From the NCBI GenBank assembly GCA_031291445.1, contig JARLJA010000163.1, positions 1-50,266 of the forward strand: a DNA stretch of 50,266 bases, in the 5' to 3' direction. This stretch comes from Xanthobacteraceae bacterium (lineage in GTDB: Bacteria > Pseudomonadota > Alphaproteobacteria > Rhizobiales > Xanthobacteraceae). The notes under the pieces were generated by a model, which saw only the letters and a list, made by a program, of their open reading frames with translations, searched no databases and was not told the DNA's origin. How positions within the stretch are numbered: the first letter of the stretch is position 1; every line of letters starts with the position of its first letter. Shown piece by piece: positions 34,941-44,240 of the stretch. A program made the translations under genes and the position numbers.

Positions 34941-35186
34941 ATGTCGCGATTGACGTCAGCACTCATCGTCCTCTCCTTCGTGGCCGCGACCGCCGCATCG
35001 GCCCAGACCGGTGGCGCGGGCGCCGGTGCCGGCGGCGCCAAAGGGGGCGTCTGGCCGGCCCCGGTCGGGCACCGCCAGCCGACCCAGTCCGACCTGCGTT
35101 CCACCGGCGGCAACAATCAGAACGCGATCGATGCCGACGACAAGGCGCTCGACAAGAAGATCAAGAGCATCTGCAAGGGCTGCTGA
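34941..35186 (+). CDS. Small secreted protein, unknown
   Basis: An 81-residue frame with a typical signal peptide (residues 1-22, cleavage after ASAQ), then a Gly-rich stretch [10 protein letters not shown], and a Lys-rich tail with two cysteines (SICKGC). The purine-rich AAGCGAGCC before the ATG is a plausible ribosome binding site. Similar small proteins are conserved in Bradyrhizobium-type genomes but, as far as I know, uncharacterised. Confidence 0.7.
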   Translation: MSRLTSALIVLSFVAATAASAQTGGAGAGAGGAKGGVWPAPVGHRQPTQSDLRSTGGNNQNAIDADDKALDKKIKSICKGC

Positions 35187-35216
35187 CGGGCGGGCACGCG
35201 TCGCCAGATGTTCTGC

Positions 35217-35520
35217 GTCACCCGCGGGCTTGACCCGTGGGGTTCACGCTTCAGGGCCGTGCCGTGTCGCAAAGCGTGGATTGCCGGGTCAAGTGTTCAG
35301 CCCGGGGACATGGCCGGCAATGACGGGGGTAGCGGTAGCCGCCGCGTCACCAAACTTTCCGCGTCACCCGCCGGCTTGATCCGCGGGTCCACGCTTCACG
35401 GCAGTCGCCGTGAAGGGAAGCGTTGATTGCATGGTAACGCGGCTTTCGCCGCGTTGCGTTCTTCTCGGGTGCACCAAGTGGGGTAAACCCGGCGTGCTGG
35501 GTCAAGCCTGGCAATGACGA
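35217..35520. repeat. Tandem intergenic palindromic elements
   Basis: Two related units, 35217-35327 and 35362-35518, both begin with GTCACCCGC.GGCTTGA and end with GGCAATGACG-type sequence; each contains internal stems formed by ...GGGCTTGACCC... and ...GGGTCAAG.... They look like dispersed RPE/REP-like elements. No gene is seen between the small secreted protein and hdeD. Confidence 0.6.
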
Positions 35521-35544
35521 GAAGCAACTGTCGCACCCTGTTTT

Positions 35545-36117
35545 TCAAGCGTTGCGCGCGGCCAGCGCCATTCCGATCAGCGCCGCGCCGCCGAACACCA
35601 GGTTGATGCCGACCAGGAGGCCGATCGCCCACGACGCCGAGCCGGGCAGGCCGGTGATGATGATGGCGGCGATCAGCAGATCGACCAGGCCGGCGGCGAC
35701 CAGCAGGCCCCAGCGTTGCGACAATTGCTTGCGGTGGTCGAGCGCGTACATCACGGTGGCGACGCCCTCCATCACGAAATAGACCCCGACCACGATGGTC
35801 AGCGACACGATCCCCTGCACCGGCCACATCAGCAGCACGATGCCGGCGGCCGCGGCCAGCAGCGCCGAAAACAGCGACCAGCCGAAGCCGGGCAGCTGAC
35901 GCGCGGAGAACGTCAGGATGAACTGGACGATGCCGCTGACCAGGAACATGCAGCCGAGCACGATGGTGATGGCGAGGCTCGCCACCAGCGGCACCAGGAT
36001 GGCCGCGAGGCCGAGAACCACCAGCACGATGCCTTCGACCAGGAAGGCTTTCCAGTGATCGCGAACCGCCGCGGTCATGCCGGACTGCAGCCGCGAGATG
36101 TCGTCGGGTAGGGCCAT
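35545..36117 (-). CDS. HdeD-family (DUF308) membrane protein
   Basis: A 190-residue protein with six hydrophobic helices arranged as three pairs, and the family pattern WKAFLVEGIVLVVLG then GIVLLMWPVQG. HdeD proteins are linked to acid and other stress in enterobacteria; the function here is not known. ATG 36117 is chosen with GGAGAC 5 bases upstream; an in-frame ATG at 36129 has no such site. It is a single-gene unit. Confidence 0.88.
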   Translation of the reverse strand: MALPDDISRLQSGMTAAVRDHWKAFLVEGIVLVVLGLAAILVPLVASLAITIVLGCMFLVSGIVQFILTFSARQLPGFGWSLFSALLAAAAGIVLLMWPVQGIVSLTIVVGVYFVMEGVATVMYALDHRKQLSQRWGLLVAAGLVDLLIAAIIITGLPGSASWAIGLLVGINLVFGGAALIGMALAARNA

Positions 36118-36238
36118 CGTTGTCTCCATCGACAAAGGGGCGCGTGACCAGGGGTACACGGCGGCCGCACGTTCGGCTGAGCCATTTCACATCGAAAGCG
36201 GCGCCGGAATCAACAGCGCCGTCGCACGCGTCCGCTGT

Positions 36239-37015
36239 TCAGCTGTCGAGAATGGCGACGGCGCGGGTCCAGCCCGCCGAGGCGCGCGCGATCTTGACCG
36301 GGAAGCACGACACCGTGAAGCCGGTCGACGGCAGCTGGTCCAGGTTGTGCAGCTTTTCGAGGTGGCAATAGCCGATGTGGCGGCCGGCCTTGTGGCCCTC
36401 CCAGATCAGGCTGGCGTCATGGGTTTCGGCGTATTTCCTGGCGGTGAAGACGAACGGCGCGTCCCAGCTCCAGCCGTCGGTGCCGGTGAGGCGAACGCCG
36501 CGTTCCAGCAGGTACATGGTCGCCTCGTAGCCCATGCCGCAGCCCGAGACCACGTAGTCCGGCCGGCCGAATTTGGCGCCGGCGCTGGTATTGACCACCA
36601 CGATCTCGAGCGGCTGCAGGGTATGACCGATTCGTTTCAGTTCGGCCTCGACGTCGGCGGCGCTCACCACATAGCCGTCGGGGAAATGGCGGAAGTCGAG
36701 TTTCACGCCGGGTTGCAGGCACCACTCCAGCGGCACCTCGTCGATGGTCCAGGCGCGCTCGCCGCGGTTCATGGTCGGGTGGAAGTGCCACGGCGCGTCG
36801 AGATGGGTGCCGTTGTGGGTCGAGAGATTGACCTGCTCCACCGCCCAGCCCTGGCCGTCGGGGAGATCCTCGGCCTTCAGCCCGTCGAAGAACTGCAGCA
36901 TGCGCGGCAGGCCCTGCTGGTGGTCGATGTATTCGATGGTCGGATGGGTGCCGGGCGGATCGGCGGGGACGTCGTTCTCGAGCGCCACGGAGATGTCGAT
37001 CAGTCGCCTTGCCAT
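36239..37015 (-). CDS. Cyclase-family hydrolase (kynurenine-formamidase-like)
   Basis: A 258-residue metal-dependent hydrolase with the family motif HNGTHLDAPWHF (about residues 67-78), which supplies metal ligands. Members include kynurenine formamidases, isatin hydrolases and polyketide cyclases. The sequence TGTDGWSWDAPF and the C-terminal VSCFPVKIARASAGW are conserved in a subfamily of catabolic cyclases. GGGAGAG precedes the ATG. It lies 30 bases after the FAH-family gene on the same strand, so they form a two-gene operon for breakdown of an organic acid, substrate unknown. Confidence 0.88.
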   Translation of the reverse strand: MARRLIDISVALENDVPADPPGTHPTIEYIDHQQGLPRMLQFFDGLKAEDLPDGQGWAVEQVNLSTHNGTHLDAPWHFHPTMNRGERAWTIDEVPLEWCLQPGVKLDFRHFPDGYVVSAADVEAELKRIGHTLQPLEIVVVNTSAGAKFGRPDYVVSGCGMGYEATMYLLERGVRLTGTDGWSWDAPFVFTARKYAETHDASLIWEGHKAGRHIGYCHLEKLHNLDQLPSTGFTVSCFPVKIARASAGWTRAVAILDS

Positions 37016-37045
37016 GGGGTTCTCTCCCGTTCTTGATGTTTGATC

Positions 37046-38035
37046 TCAGGCGGTTTGCCGCTCGACCTTGTTCTTCAGCACGCCGATCTTTTCAACTTCG
37101 AGCTCAATCACGTCGCCGTGTTCGAGATAGTGGCCGAGTTCGAGGCCGCAGCCGTTGCCGACGGTGCCCGAGCCGATGAATTCGCCCGGCATCAGCGTCT
37201 CGTCCTGGCTGACATGGGCGATGATCTCCTCGAACGAGAACAGCATGCCCTCGGTCACGCCCTTGGAGCGCGTCTCGCCGTTGACCCGCGCCTCCATCCT
37301 GAGCTTGTACGGGTCGCCGATCTCATCAGGCGTAACGATCCACGGGCCCAGCACGTTGCCGCCGTCGAAGCTCTTGCCCTTGGCGGGGCCGAGCCGGCCT
37401 TCCATTTCGATACGCTGGGCGTCGCGCGCCGAGAAGTCGTTGAAGATCGTGAAGCCGAAAATGTGATCGGCGGCCTTGGCGGCCGGGATGTTGGCGCCCT
37501 TGCCCTTGGTGACGATGCCGAATTCGAGCTCGTAGTCCATCACCTGGCTGTAGCGCGGCCATTTGACCGTGGTGTTGGTGCCGCGGACGCTGAAGCGGTT
37601 GGTGATGTAGAAGATCGGCTGCCTGCGATAGACCTCGGGAAGTTCGGGCAGCGGCTCGGCGTCGATCCGCGCCAGCTCCGCCATGTCGCCGCGGGCGCGC
37701 GCCGCCAGCTTGAGCTGGCCGCGCGGCGCCTGCAGGATGTGAAGCGGGAACGACATGCCGTCGCGCATCTGCCGCGGCTCCGGCAGCGGCGCCAGGATGT
37801 CGACGCCGGCCACCGCCGCGGAGAGATCGTCCTCGGAGCCCAGCTTCGTGAACAGGGCGTGGGCCCGCTCCAGCGCCGCCGGGCCGGCATCGATCAGCGC
37901 CAGCATGGAGGCGAAATCGGACGCGGACTGACCCGCGCACTGCGCCGCGGCCGCGAGGTCGAACACCCTGGTATCCGCCTGGTGCACCAGCCCGACCCGT
38001 TCCGTGCCGCCGTTACGATAGGTCGCGAGTTTCAT
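37046..38035 (-). CDS. Fumarylacetoacetate hydrolase-family protein
   Basis: A 329-residue protein of the FAH superfamily: N-terminal YRNGGTERVGLVHQ, then the catalytic core VMDYELEFGIVTKGKG (Glu ligands), FTIFNDFSARDAQ, KSFDGGNVLGPWIV and SGTVGNGCGLELG. FAH enzymes hydrolyse C-C bonds in aromatic breakdown or tautomerise oxo acids. Good ribosome binding site GGGAGGAAG before ATG 38035. Probably the first gene of the operon with the cyclase; divergent from the transporter. Confidence 0.93.
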   Translation of the reverse strand: MKLATYRNGGTERVGLVHQADTRVFDLAAAAQCAGQSASDFASMLALIDAGPAALERAHALFTKLGSEDDLSAAVAGVDILAPLPEPRQMRDGMSFPLHILQAPRGQLKLAARARGDMAELARIDAEPLPELPEVYRRQPIFYITNRFSVRGTNTTVKWPRYSQVMDYELEFGIVTKGKGANIPAAKAADHIFGFTIFNDFSARDAQRIEMEGRLGPAKGKSFDGGNVLGPWIVTPDEIGDPYKLRMEARVNGETRSKGVTEGMLFSFEEIIAHVSQDETLMPGEFIGSGTVGNGCGLELGHYLEHGDVIELEVEKIGVLKNKVERQTA

Positions 38036-38104
38036 GACGCTGTCTTCCTCCCGGTCTTGCCTGCCGTTAAAATATATGATCTGAAATAATATCGATAAAC
38101 AAGA

Positions 38105-38125
38105 GGTCGGTGCACAAAATCGACC
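38105..38125. promoter_or_regulatory. Candidate operator in divergent intergenic region
   Basis: GGTCG at 38105-38109 and CGACC at 38121-38125 form an inverted repeat with an 11-base spacer, between the FAH and transporter operons and just downstream of an AT-rich stretch (38067-38100) fit for promoters. The GntR protein encoded at 39094 is the obvious candidate binder. Weak evidence. Confidence 0.3.
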
Positions 38126-38156
38126 GTCGCCGGACAATCGGGACAGGGAGGACGGG

Positions 38157-39083
38157 ATGAAGGCATGGCTTGGAGTGGCGGTCGGCCTTGCGGCGGCGCT
38201 GGCAGCAGGCGCGGCGGCAGCCGACAAGATCCAGGTGGGCTGCACGCCGACCAACGACTGTGCCTCGGCCATGGTGGCGGTCGACGAAGGGATTTTCAAA
38301 AAGCACGGTCTCGACGTCGAGATGATGCTGATCGCGCTGAACTCGACGATTCCGGCGGCCATCCTGTCCGACTCGATCCAGATCGGCGGTCCGACGGCGA
38401 CCGTGTTCTTGCAGGCGGTCGATGGCGGCCTCGATCTTGTCGCCATCGCCGGCGCCTCGACCATGACCAAGGCCTCCAGCGACGCGGTCGGCGCCTTCGT
38501 CCGCAACGGCGTCGAGATCGCCCAGCCGAAGGATTTCGTCGGCAAGAAGGTCGGCGCGCCGGGGCTCGGCGCTTTTCTCCACGTGCTGTTTCGCAAGTGG
38601 CTGATCGACAAGGGCGTCGATCCCAAGAGCGTCAATTTCGTCGAGGTCACGTTCCCGACCATGAACGACGTCCTGAAATCGGGAACGGTCGATGCGGTGC
38701 TGACCGCGGAGCCGTTCATCGCGCGCATGACGGCGGCGGGCACCGGCACGGTGGCCGCCCGTTACGCCAGCGATCTGGCGCGCACCGAGCCGATCATCTT
38801 CTATGCCGCGTCGCGCGACTGGGCGGAGAAGCACCCCGACCTCGTCAAGCGCTTCCGCGAGGCGATCACGGAGGCGGCAGCGATCGTCAACGCCGATCGC
38901 GACAAGGCCAGCGCATCGATCGCGAAATTCACCAGGCAGCCGCTCGAGCTCATCAAGATGGTGCCGCCGAACCGCTCGGAACCGGCGCTGACGGGGGGCC
39001 AGCTCGCCTGGTGGATCGAGGTGATGAAGCAGCAGAACATGCTGCAGACCGATATCGACCTCGACCGAATCGTCCTGAAGTAA
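38157..39083 (+). CDS. NMT1/THI5-type ABC transporter substrate-binding protein
   Basis: A 308-residue periplasmic binding protein with a Sec signal peptide (residues 1-23, ending AAAADK). The NMT1-like fold is recognisable from AMVAVDEGIFKKHGLDVEM, PKDFVGKKVGAPGLG and VDAVLTAEPFIARM. The family binds nitrate, taurine, aromatic sulfonates or pyrimidine-like compounds. The N-terminal VGCTPTNDC carries cysteines. The next genes encode the regulator, ATPase and two permeases, so it is the first gene of a complete transporter operon. Confidence 0.9.
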   Translation: MKAWLGVAVGLAAALAAGAAAADKIQVGCTPTNDCASAMVAVDEGIFKKHGLDVEMMLIALNSTIPAAILSDSIQIGGPTATVFLQAVDGGLDLVAIAGASTMTKASSDAVGAFVRNGVEIAQPKDFVGKKVGAPGLGAFLHVLFRKWLIDKGVDPKSVNFVEVTFPTMNDVLKSGTVDAVLTAEPFIARMTAAGTGTVAARYASDLARTEPIIFYAASRDWAEKHPDLVKRFREAITEAAAIVNADRDKASASIAKFTRQPLELIKMVPPNRSEPALTGGQLAWWIEVMKQQNMLQTDIDLDRIVLK

Positions 39084-39093
39084 AGGAGGCGGG

Positions 39094-39795
39094 ATGACCC
39101 AGCCCCGCGGCGCCGATGCCGACCCATCCAACGGCGACACCTTGAGCGAACGCGCGGCGAGCCTGCTCCAGCGCGACATTCTCGCCGGCCACCTCGCGCC
39201 GGGCGCGCGGCTCGGGATCGTCGAACTGGCGCAGCGCTACGAGATCGGCGCGACGCCGCTGCGCGAGGGCCTGTCGCGCCTGGTGTCGCGCGGATTGATC
39301 GTCGCCATCGGCCAGCGCGGCTTTCGGGTCGCCGCCGTGAGCGAGGACGACCTGCGCGACATCACCCGGATCCGCACCGTGGTCGAAGTCGAGGCGCTGC
39401 GGCTGGCGATGACCCAGGGCGGCGACGCCTGGGAGGCCGAGGTGCTCGCGGCGCTGCATCGGCTGCGCCGCAACGTCGAGCGGATGGGGGCGCGGTTCAG
39501 CGAGGGCAGCGAGGAGTTCGACGCCCTGCACAAGGGCTTTCACACCGCCTTGCTCGCCGCCTGCGGCTCGCCGCGGCTGCTGGCGGCGCACGGCGATCTC
39601 TACGATCAGGCCTATCGCTACCGCCGCGTCATGATGCACCGGATCGAGGAGGCGCGGGAGTTCGTCGACAGCCACCGCATGCTGGCCGATCGCGTGCTGG
39701 CCCGCGACGTCGCCGGCGCGCAGGCGATGCTGGCCGATCACCTCGCGTCGACCCTGCAGATCGTCTATCCGTCGCAGCCGGGGCGGCCGTCGTGA
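39094..39795 (+). CDS. GntR-family (FCD) transcriptional regulator
   Basis: A 233-residue regulator. The N-terminal winged helix (residues 15-80) has [21 protein letters not shown], typical of GntR; the C-terminal FCD ligand domain has [19 protein letters not shown] and a D/H metal pattern. FadR-like regulators respond to small organic acids. It is embedded in the transporter operon between the binding protein and the ATPase; the next gene's GTG overlaps its stop. It probably controls the divergent catabolic genes. Confidence 0.92.
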   Translation: MTQPRGADADPSNGDTLSERAASLLQRDILAGHLAPGARLGIVELAQRYEIGATPLREGLSRLVSRGLIVAIGQRGFRVAAVSEDDLRDITRIRTVVEVEALRLAMTQGGDAWEAEVLAALHRLRRNVERMGARFSEGSEEFDALHKGFHTALLAACGSPRLLAAHGDLYDQAYRYRRVMMHRIEEAREFVDSHRMLADRVLARDVAGAQAMLADHLASTLQIVYPSQPGRPS

Positions 39796-40592
39796 ACGCG
39801 CGGACCGGTGGCGTGGCGGCAACGGCGTCGCGCGGCGGGCAGATCGCCTTCGCCGGCGTCGGCATCGAGCTCGGCGGCAAGACGATCATCGAGAATCTTT
39901 CGTTCGCCGTGAGTCCGGGAGAGTTCGTCTGTATCGTCGGGGCCTCGGGTTGCGGCAAGACCACGGCGCTGCGTCTGGCCGCGGGGCTCTACCGGCCGAG
40001 CCGCGGCACGGTGAGCTTCTCCGGCGCGGCGATGGCCGGCCCGCGCCGCGACATCGCCATCGTGTTCCAGGACTACGGCAAGGCGCTGCTGCCGTGGCGC
40101 ACCGCGGCCGGCAACGTCGCGCTCGCTCTGGAGGCCGCCGGCGTCCCGTCGGCGCAGCGGGCGCCGCGGATCGATGCGCTGCTCGACAAGGTCGGACTGC
40201 CCGCCCATGGCGCGAAATACCCGTCCGAAATGTCGGGCGGCATGCAGCAGCGCCTGCAGATCGCCCGCTGCCTGGCGCAGGAGCCCGCGGCACTCCTGAT
40301 GGACGAACCGTTCGGCGCGCTCGACGCCATGACGCGGCAGGGCCTGCAGGACGAGGTGCTCGCGCTGGTCGGCGCCAGCGGCGCCACGGTGATCTTCGTC
40401 ACCCACGACCTCGAGGAGGCGATCTATCTCGGCGACCGCGTCATCGGGCTGCTGCCGCATCCCGGCCGCATCGGCCTCGACCTCGAGGTCGACCTGCCGC
40501 GCCCGCGCGACCAGCTCGCGACCCGCGAGCATCCCGAGTTTCTGCGGCTGCGCCGCGAACTGTTCGATTTCATCAGGACCTCGGAAGCATGA
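39792..40592 (+). CDS. ABC transporter ATPase, NitT/TauT type
   Basis: A 266-residue nucleotide-binding subunit. Walker A is GASGCGKTT, the signature is [14 protein letters not shown], Walker B is [15 protein letters not shown] and the H-loop is [16 protein letters not shown] and DEPFGALD are typical of the nitrate/sulfonate/taurine class. GTG 39792 overlaps the regulator stop. Permeases follow. Confidence 0.94.
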   Translation: MNARTGGVAATASRGGQIAFAGVGIELGGKTIIENLSFAVSPGEFVCIVGASGCGKTTALRLAAGLYRPSRGTVSFSGAAMAGPRRDIAIVFQDYGKALLPWRTAAGNVALALEAAGVPSAQRAPRIDALLDKVGLPAHGAKYPSEMSGGMQQRLQIARCLAQEPAALLMDEPFGALDAMTRQGLQDEVLALVGASGATVIFVTHDLEEAIYLGDRVIGLLPHPGRIGLDLEVDLPRPRDQLATREHPEFLRLRRELFDFIRTSEA

Positions 40593-40602
40593 GGGGCGAG
40601 CG

Positions 40603-41367
40603 ATGATCGCCGATCGCGCCAAGCCCTTCGTGCTGCCGCTGGTGCTCGTCGCGGCCGCCGAGATCGCCGCCCGCGCGTCGCATCTGCAGAGCGATACGCT
40701 CGCCGCGCCCAGCGAGATCGCGGTCGCGCTGGCCGCGAGCGCGGTCGACGGCAGCCTGCTGGTCGCGACCCGCGACACCCTGCTGTCGGCCTTCGCCGGC
40801 CTCCTGATCGGCGCCGCGATCGGGCTTGGCGCCGGGCTCGCGCTCGGCCTCGTCGACATCCTCGACCGCGCCCTGGAAGTCACCATCGAGGCGATCCGGC
40901 CGATCCCGTCGGTGGCGCTGTTGCCGATCGCGCTGATCGCGCTCGGCTTCGGCTACCGCATGGAGATCGCCATCGTCGCCTTCGCCTGCGTCTGGCCGGT
41001 GCTGATCTTCACCCGCGCCGCGGTGCGCGATGTCGAGCCGCGGCTCTCCGAGGTGGCGCGGGCGCTGCGGCTGACGCCGTGGGCCAAGGCGACCAAGATC
41101 GTGGTGCCGGCGGCGCTGCCGCGGATCTTCGTCGCCTTCAGGCTCGCCGCCGGCATCGCCCTGATCGTCGCGGTGACGGTGGAGATCGCGGTCAATCCGC
41201 TCGGCCTCGGCGCCGCCATCATGACGGCGCAGCAGTCGCTGCGGCCGGCGTTGATGCTGGCGCTCTTGGTGTGGATCGGCCTCGTCGGCTTTGCCCTCAA
41301 TGCCGCCCTGGTGCTGGCCCAGCGCCGTCTGTTCGGCCGCTTCGCGCCGGTCGAGGAGCCGCGATGA
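40603..41367 (+). CDS. ABC transporter permease 1
   Basis: A 254-residue membrane subunit with about six helices and the BPD_transp_1 (EAA) loop EVARALRLTPWAKATKIVVPAALP (about residues 150-172). It has the LVATRDTLLSAFAGLLIGAAIGLGAG pattern of NitT/TauT permeases. Its stop overlaps the next start as ATGA. Confidence 0.92.
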   Translation: MIADRAKPFVLPLVLVAAAEIAARASHLQSDTLAAPSEIAVALAASAVDGSLLVATRDTLLSAFAGLLIGAAIGLGAGLALGLVDILDRALEVTIEAIRPIPSVALLPIALIALGFGYRMEIAIVAFACVWPVLIFTRAAVRDVEPRLSEVARALRLTPWAKATKIVVPAALPRIFVAFRLAAGIALIVAVTVEIAVNPLGLGAAIMTAQQSLRPALMLALLVWIGLVGFALNAALVLAQRRLFGRFAPVEEPR

Positions 41368-42131
41368 CCGCCGCGGTCGTGGTCTGGCGCCTCATCAGCC
41401 TCGCGGTCGCCGTCGCGTTCGTCGGGCTGTGGCAGGTCGTCGCCAACGCAAAGCTGGTGTCGCCGGTGTTCCTGCCCGGGCCGGACCGCGCCTGGGCCGC
41501 GCTGGTGCGCGGCTTTGCGGGCGGCGAACTGTGGGCCAAGCTCGTCGGCACGCTGCAGCACATGGCGCTCGGCTGGCTGCTCGCCTCCGTCGTCGGCATC
41601 GCGCTCGGCGCCCTGATCGGCTCGTCGCGGGCGATGCGCGCCTATGTGGCGCCGACCCTGGAATTCCTGCGGCCGCTGCCGGCCTCGGCCGTCATTCCGG
41701 TCGCCATCGCGCTGTTCGGCCTGACTGAGGCCATGGCGCTGTGCGTCATCGCCTTCGGCTCGATCTGGCCGCTCCTGCTCGCCACCATCCACGGCTTCGC
41801 CGCCGTCGAGCCGCGGCTCTACGAGGTCGCCCGCGCGCTCGGGCTATCGCGAGCCGCGGTGATCTTCAAGATCGCGCTGCCGTCGGCCAGCCCCGACATT
41901 GTCGCCGGCATGCGGCTGAGCCTGACGGTGGCGCTGATCCTGTCGGTGGTGTGCGAAATGCTGGCCGGCCTCGACGGCCTCGGCCACTGGGTGCTGCTGT
42001 CGGCGCGCGCGTTTCGCTCCGCCGACCTGTTCGCCGGCGTGATCCTGCTCGGCGCCATCGGCTATCTCACGGCGCAAGGCATGACGGCGGCCGAACGGTA
42101 TGTCCTGAAATGGCGCGGGCAGGGGCACTAA
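41364..42131 (+). CDS. ABC transporter permease 2
   Basis: A 255-residue second permease with the EAA loop EVARALGLSRAAVIFKIALPSASPD. The presence of two non-identical permeases suggests a heterodimer. It is the last gene of the cluster; no clear intrinsic terminator follows, only an imperfect hairpin near 42113-42150. Confidence 0.92.
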   Translation: MTAAVVVWRLISLAVAVAFVGLWQVVANAKLVSPVFLPGPDRAWAALVRGFAGGELWAKLVGTLQHMALGWLLASVVGIALGALIGSSRAMRAYVAPTLEFLRPLPASAVIPVAIALFGLTEAMALCVIAFGSIWPLLLATIHGFAAVEPRLYEVARALGLSRAAVIFKIALPSASPDIVAGMRLSLTVALILSVVCEMLAGLDGLGHWVLLSARAFRSADLFAGVILLGAIGYLTAQGMTAAERYVLKWRGQGH

Positions 42132-42311
42132 GGGGTGCTTGCCGCGCCCGGCAAACGTCATTATACGTTCCGCCACGTCGCGCCGCCGGAATCGGGTCCT
42201 CTCGACCTGCGGACCGTAACTACCTCAGGGCATTGCGGTTTTCGACGTAAACGCATGGACCAGCGCCACGCCGGGCAAGATGCCGGGCGGCCCCGCGGGT
42301 CGATCGTTTTG

Positions 42312-42386
42312 GCTCCCTTCGTCTATCGGTTAGGACGCCACCCTTTCACGGTGGAGAGAGCGGTTCGATTCCGCTAGGGAGCGCCA
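42312..42386 (+). tRNA. tRNA-Glu (UUC)
   Basis: A complete 75-base cloverleaf: acceptor GCTCCCT/AGGGAGC with G discriminator and encoded CCA; anticodon stem CCACC/GGTGG with loop CTTTCAC, anticodon TTC at 42345-42347; T-loop GTTCGATTC. It is a single-copy gene here, between the transporter operon and the AraC regulator. No attachment-site copy of its 3' end was noticed in the window. Confidence 0.97.
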
Positions 42387-42488
42387 CGCTGTGCCAGCTG
42401 CGCGCTTCTCGTGTTCAGCCGGCTTGCAGGGGCGGCGTCATGGGTCGCCTGTGAGACGGCCGCCGTCGCTCAACCCTGTTTCTTTCTG

Positions 42489-43634
42489 CTACGCCGCCGG
42501 CTTCGTTCGTCGCGATCTCGGCCGCAGTCCTTCGGGCGGACTCTCGGCCGGTGCCAGGGGCACCGACGAGACAACGATCCGGTTGGCCTCCAGCCCGAGC
42601 AGCCAGCGGTTCAACGACCAGAACGACTTCTCGCCGGTCCTGTCGTGCTGAGCGCCGGTCTGGTGACCGCACCTGGCCGCGGCGCGTACCTCGCTCGGCG
42701 TCATGCCGTAGAGTTCGCGAAAGGCGCGGCTGAAGACGGCGTCGTTGTTGAACCCGCATTGCTGCGCGATCGTGCTGATGCGTTCTTCGGCGCGGTTCGG
42801 ATCGGAGATCGCAAGGTAGCTGCGCATCAGGCGGCGATGACGAATGTAGTTGCGTACACCGCCCATGGGCTCGAACGCGCGGTAAAGTGAAGCCCGCGAG
42901 ACGCCGAACTGCGCACCGATCCTGTCGGCGTTCAGCTCGGGATTGCCAAGGTCCTGATCGATCGCGTTGCGCATCGCCTGCAGCAGTGAGAACGCGACGC
43001 TGCGCGCGGCCGCGTCGCGTCCGTTGGCCGACGGTCCGACGCAGGCCGCAAGCAGTGCGGCCGTTCCCCGCGCCGTGGAGGTGTGTTCGGCGGTGGTCGT
43101 TCGCCGGGCCTGGGCGTGCAGCATCATCATATGCGATTTCAGCAATTCGTTGAGCGGCGTCTCGGCGCGCAGGACCAGTCCGTGCATCCCGTCGAAATCG
43201 GAGATCAGCGCGCTCAGCAGCGATCGCTTCAGGATGACGGATACGATTTCATACGGCTCCGCGGTGATGCTGGCCGGTCGGCTGAGATCGAACACGGCGA
43301 TGTCGCCTGCACGAACCTCCGATGTCTGGCGATCGGCGTCGAAGCGAAAGCAGCCCTTCAAGGAGAGCTGGAAGATGATGGTGTCGATGCCGCTCCTGGC
43401 GATGGCGCCGCGGGTCCGTTCGAATCGCGCCGCGATGGAGGTGGTTCTGACGACGGCCATGCCGGCGAAATGAGATCCGGTCGCCTGCATGGTGAATTCG
43501 CGCTGACGCTGGCGCTCCTGTGCGGCGACGCCGAAATCCGGAGATGAGGCCCAGCACCAGAATTCGAATTCGTGGGCGGAGACCCGCAGATCAAATGGCG
43601 GTGGAGAGTCTGAATCGGCTTCACGCTCGATCAT
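42489..43634 (-). CDS. AraC-family transcriptional regulator
   Basis: A 381-residue regulator. The N-terminal half (residues 1-200) is like the AraC-binding-2 domain with beta strands IIFQLSLKGCFRFDADR and AGDIAVFDLSRPASI; the C-terminal half has two helix-turn-helix motifs: LNADRIGAQFGVSRASLYRAF and ISTIAQQCGFNNDAVFSRAFRELYG, the latter with the AraC signature. A basic, Pro-rich extension of 55 residues follows the DNA-binding part and is unusual. It is divergent from the TIG autotransporter gene and is a candidate for controlling it. Confidence 0.9.
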   Translation of the reverse strand: MIEREADSDSPPPFDLRVSAHEFEFWCWASSPDFGVAAQERQRQREFTMQATGSHFAGMAVVRTTSIAARFERTRGAIARSGIDTIIFQLSLKGCFRFDADRQTSEVRAGDIAVFDLSRPASITAEPYEIVSVILKRSLLSALISDFDGMHGLVLRAETPLNELLKSHMMMLHAQARRTTTAEHTSTARGTAALLAACVGPSANGRDAAARSVAFSLLQAMRNAIDQDLGNPELNADRIGAQFGVSRASLYRAFEPMGGVRNYIRHRRLMRSYLAISDPNRAEERISTIAQQCGFNNDAVFSRAFRELYGMTPSEVRAAARCGHQTGAQHDRTGEKSFWSLNRWLLGLEANRIVVSSVPLAPAESPPEGLRPRSRRTKPAA

Positions 43635-43651
43635 GTCTGCTCACAAAATGT

Positions 43652-43868
43652 CTTAACGCTGCATTTCCTTGCTGAAATTAGTTTGATGTAAAACAACCGG
43701 TCGCGTTAACGCAAGCGCGCCGCGCCGTCGCACGCAGCTACCGGTTATTTGAGTTAATCGGCGCTCGGGTCGGGGCCTGCTCAACGCGTGTTAATCAATA
43801 AACGCGGTCGGGCGTTAATGACTATTACGGCGCCATGGCAGCGAGCCGGATTCAGTGCGCGCATTAAC
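43652..43868. promoter_or_regulatory. Cluster of GTTAA(C/T) motifs upstream of autotransporter
   Basis: Six TTAA(C/T) or reverse-complement sites lie in 217 bases: 43652-43657, 43705-43710, 43753-43758, 43790-43795, 43814-43819 and 43863-43868; most read GTTAA(C/T). They sit in the otherwise empty 606-base gap between the AraC gene and the TIG autotransporter gene, which also contains AT-rich promoter-like stretches. They could be binding sites for the AraC regulator. No gene is seen in the rest of this gap. Confidence 0.4.
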
Positions 43869-44240
43869 TAATCGAAATCGCGAAGCGGACCAATGCGAGT
43901 GCGGTCCGGTGCGAATGCCGCGAGGCGCGAAAATACGGGGGCGATGACGGTGCTCTGCGTCCGGCGATCCGCGATAGATTGCGCGTGATCGATCTGCGGA
44001 TAAGCAAGCCGCGCCGCGCGTTGATCGACATGCGCGCCCGGCGTCAATCGTTTGGCGATAGAGCCCTCGACTGTGCGTGGCGTCTCGTTTGCGTGCTTTC
44101 TCTTGATGCCGTGTCTCAATTATCGCGTGCGCCATTGACCGCCCAATACCTCTGCGTTTTACCTCGCGTAATTTCGCCTGACGTGAAGTTCTCTGCGGAA
44201 AATCAAACGTCTTGCGCGATCGGGGCGTTGGGGCAGGGTT

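Noticed and set aside
42312-42386. tRNA-Glu as an integration site of a genomic island
   Set aside because: No repeat of the tRNA 3' end and no integrase gene were noticed within the window.
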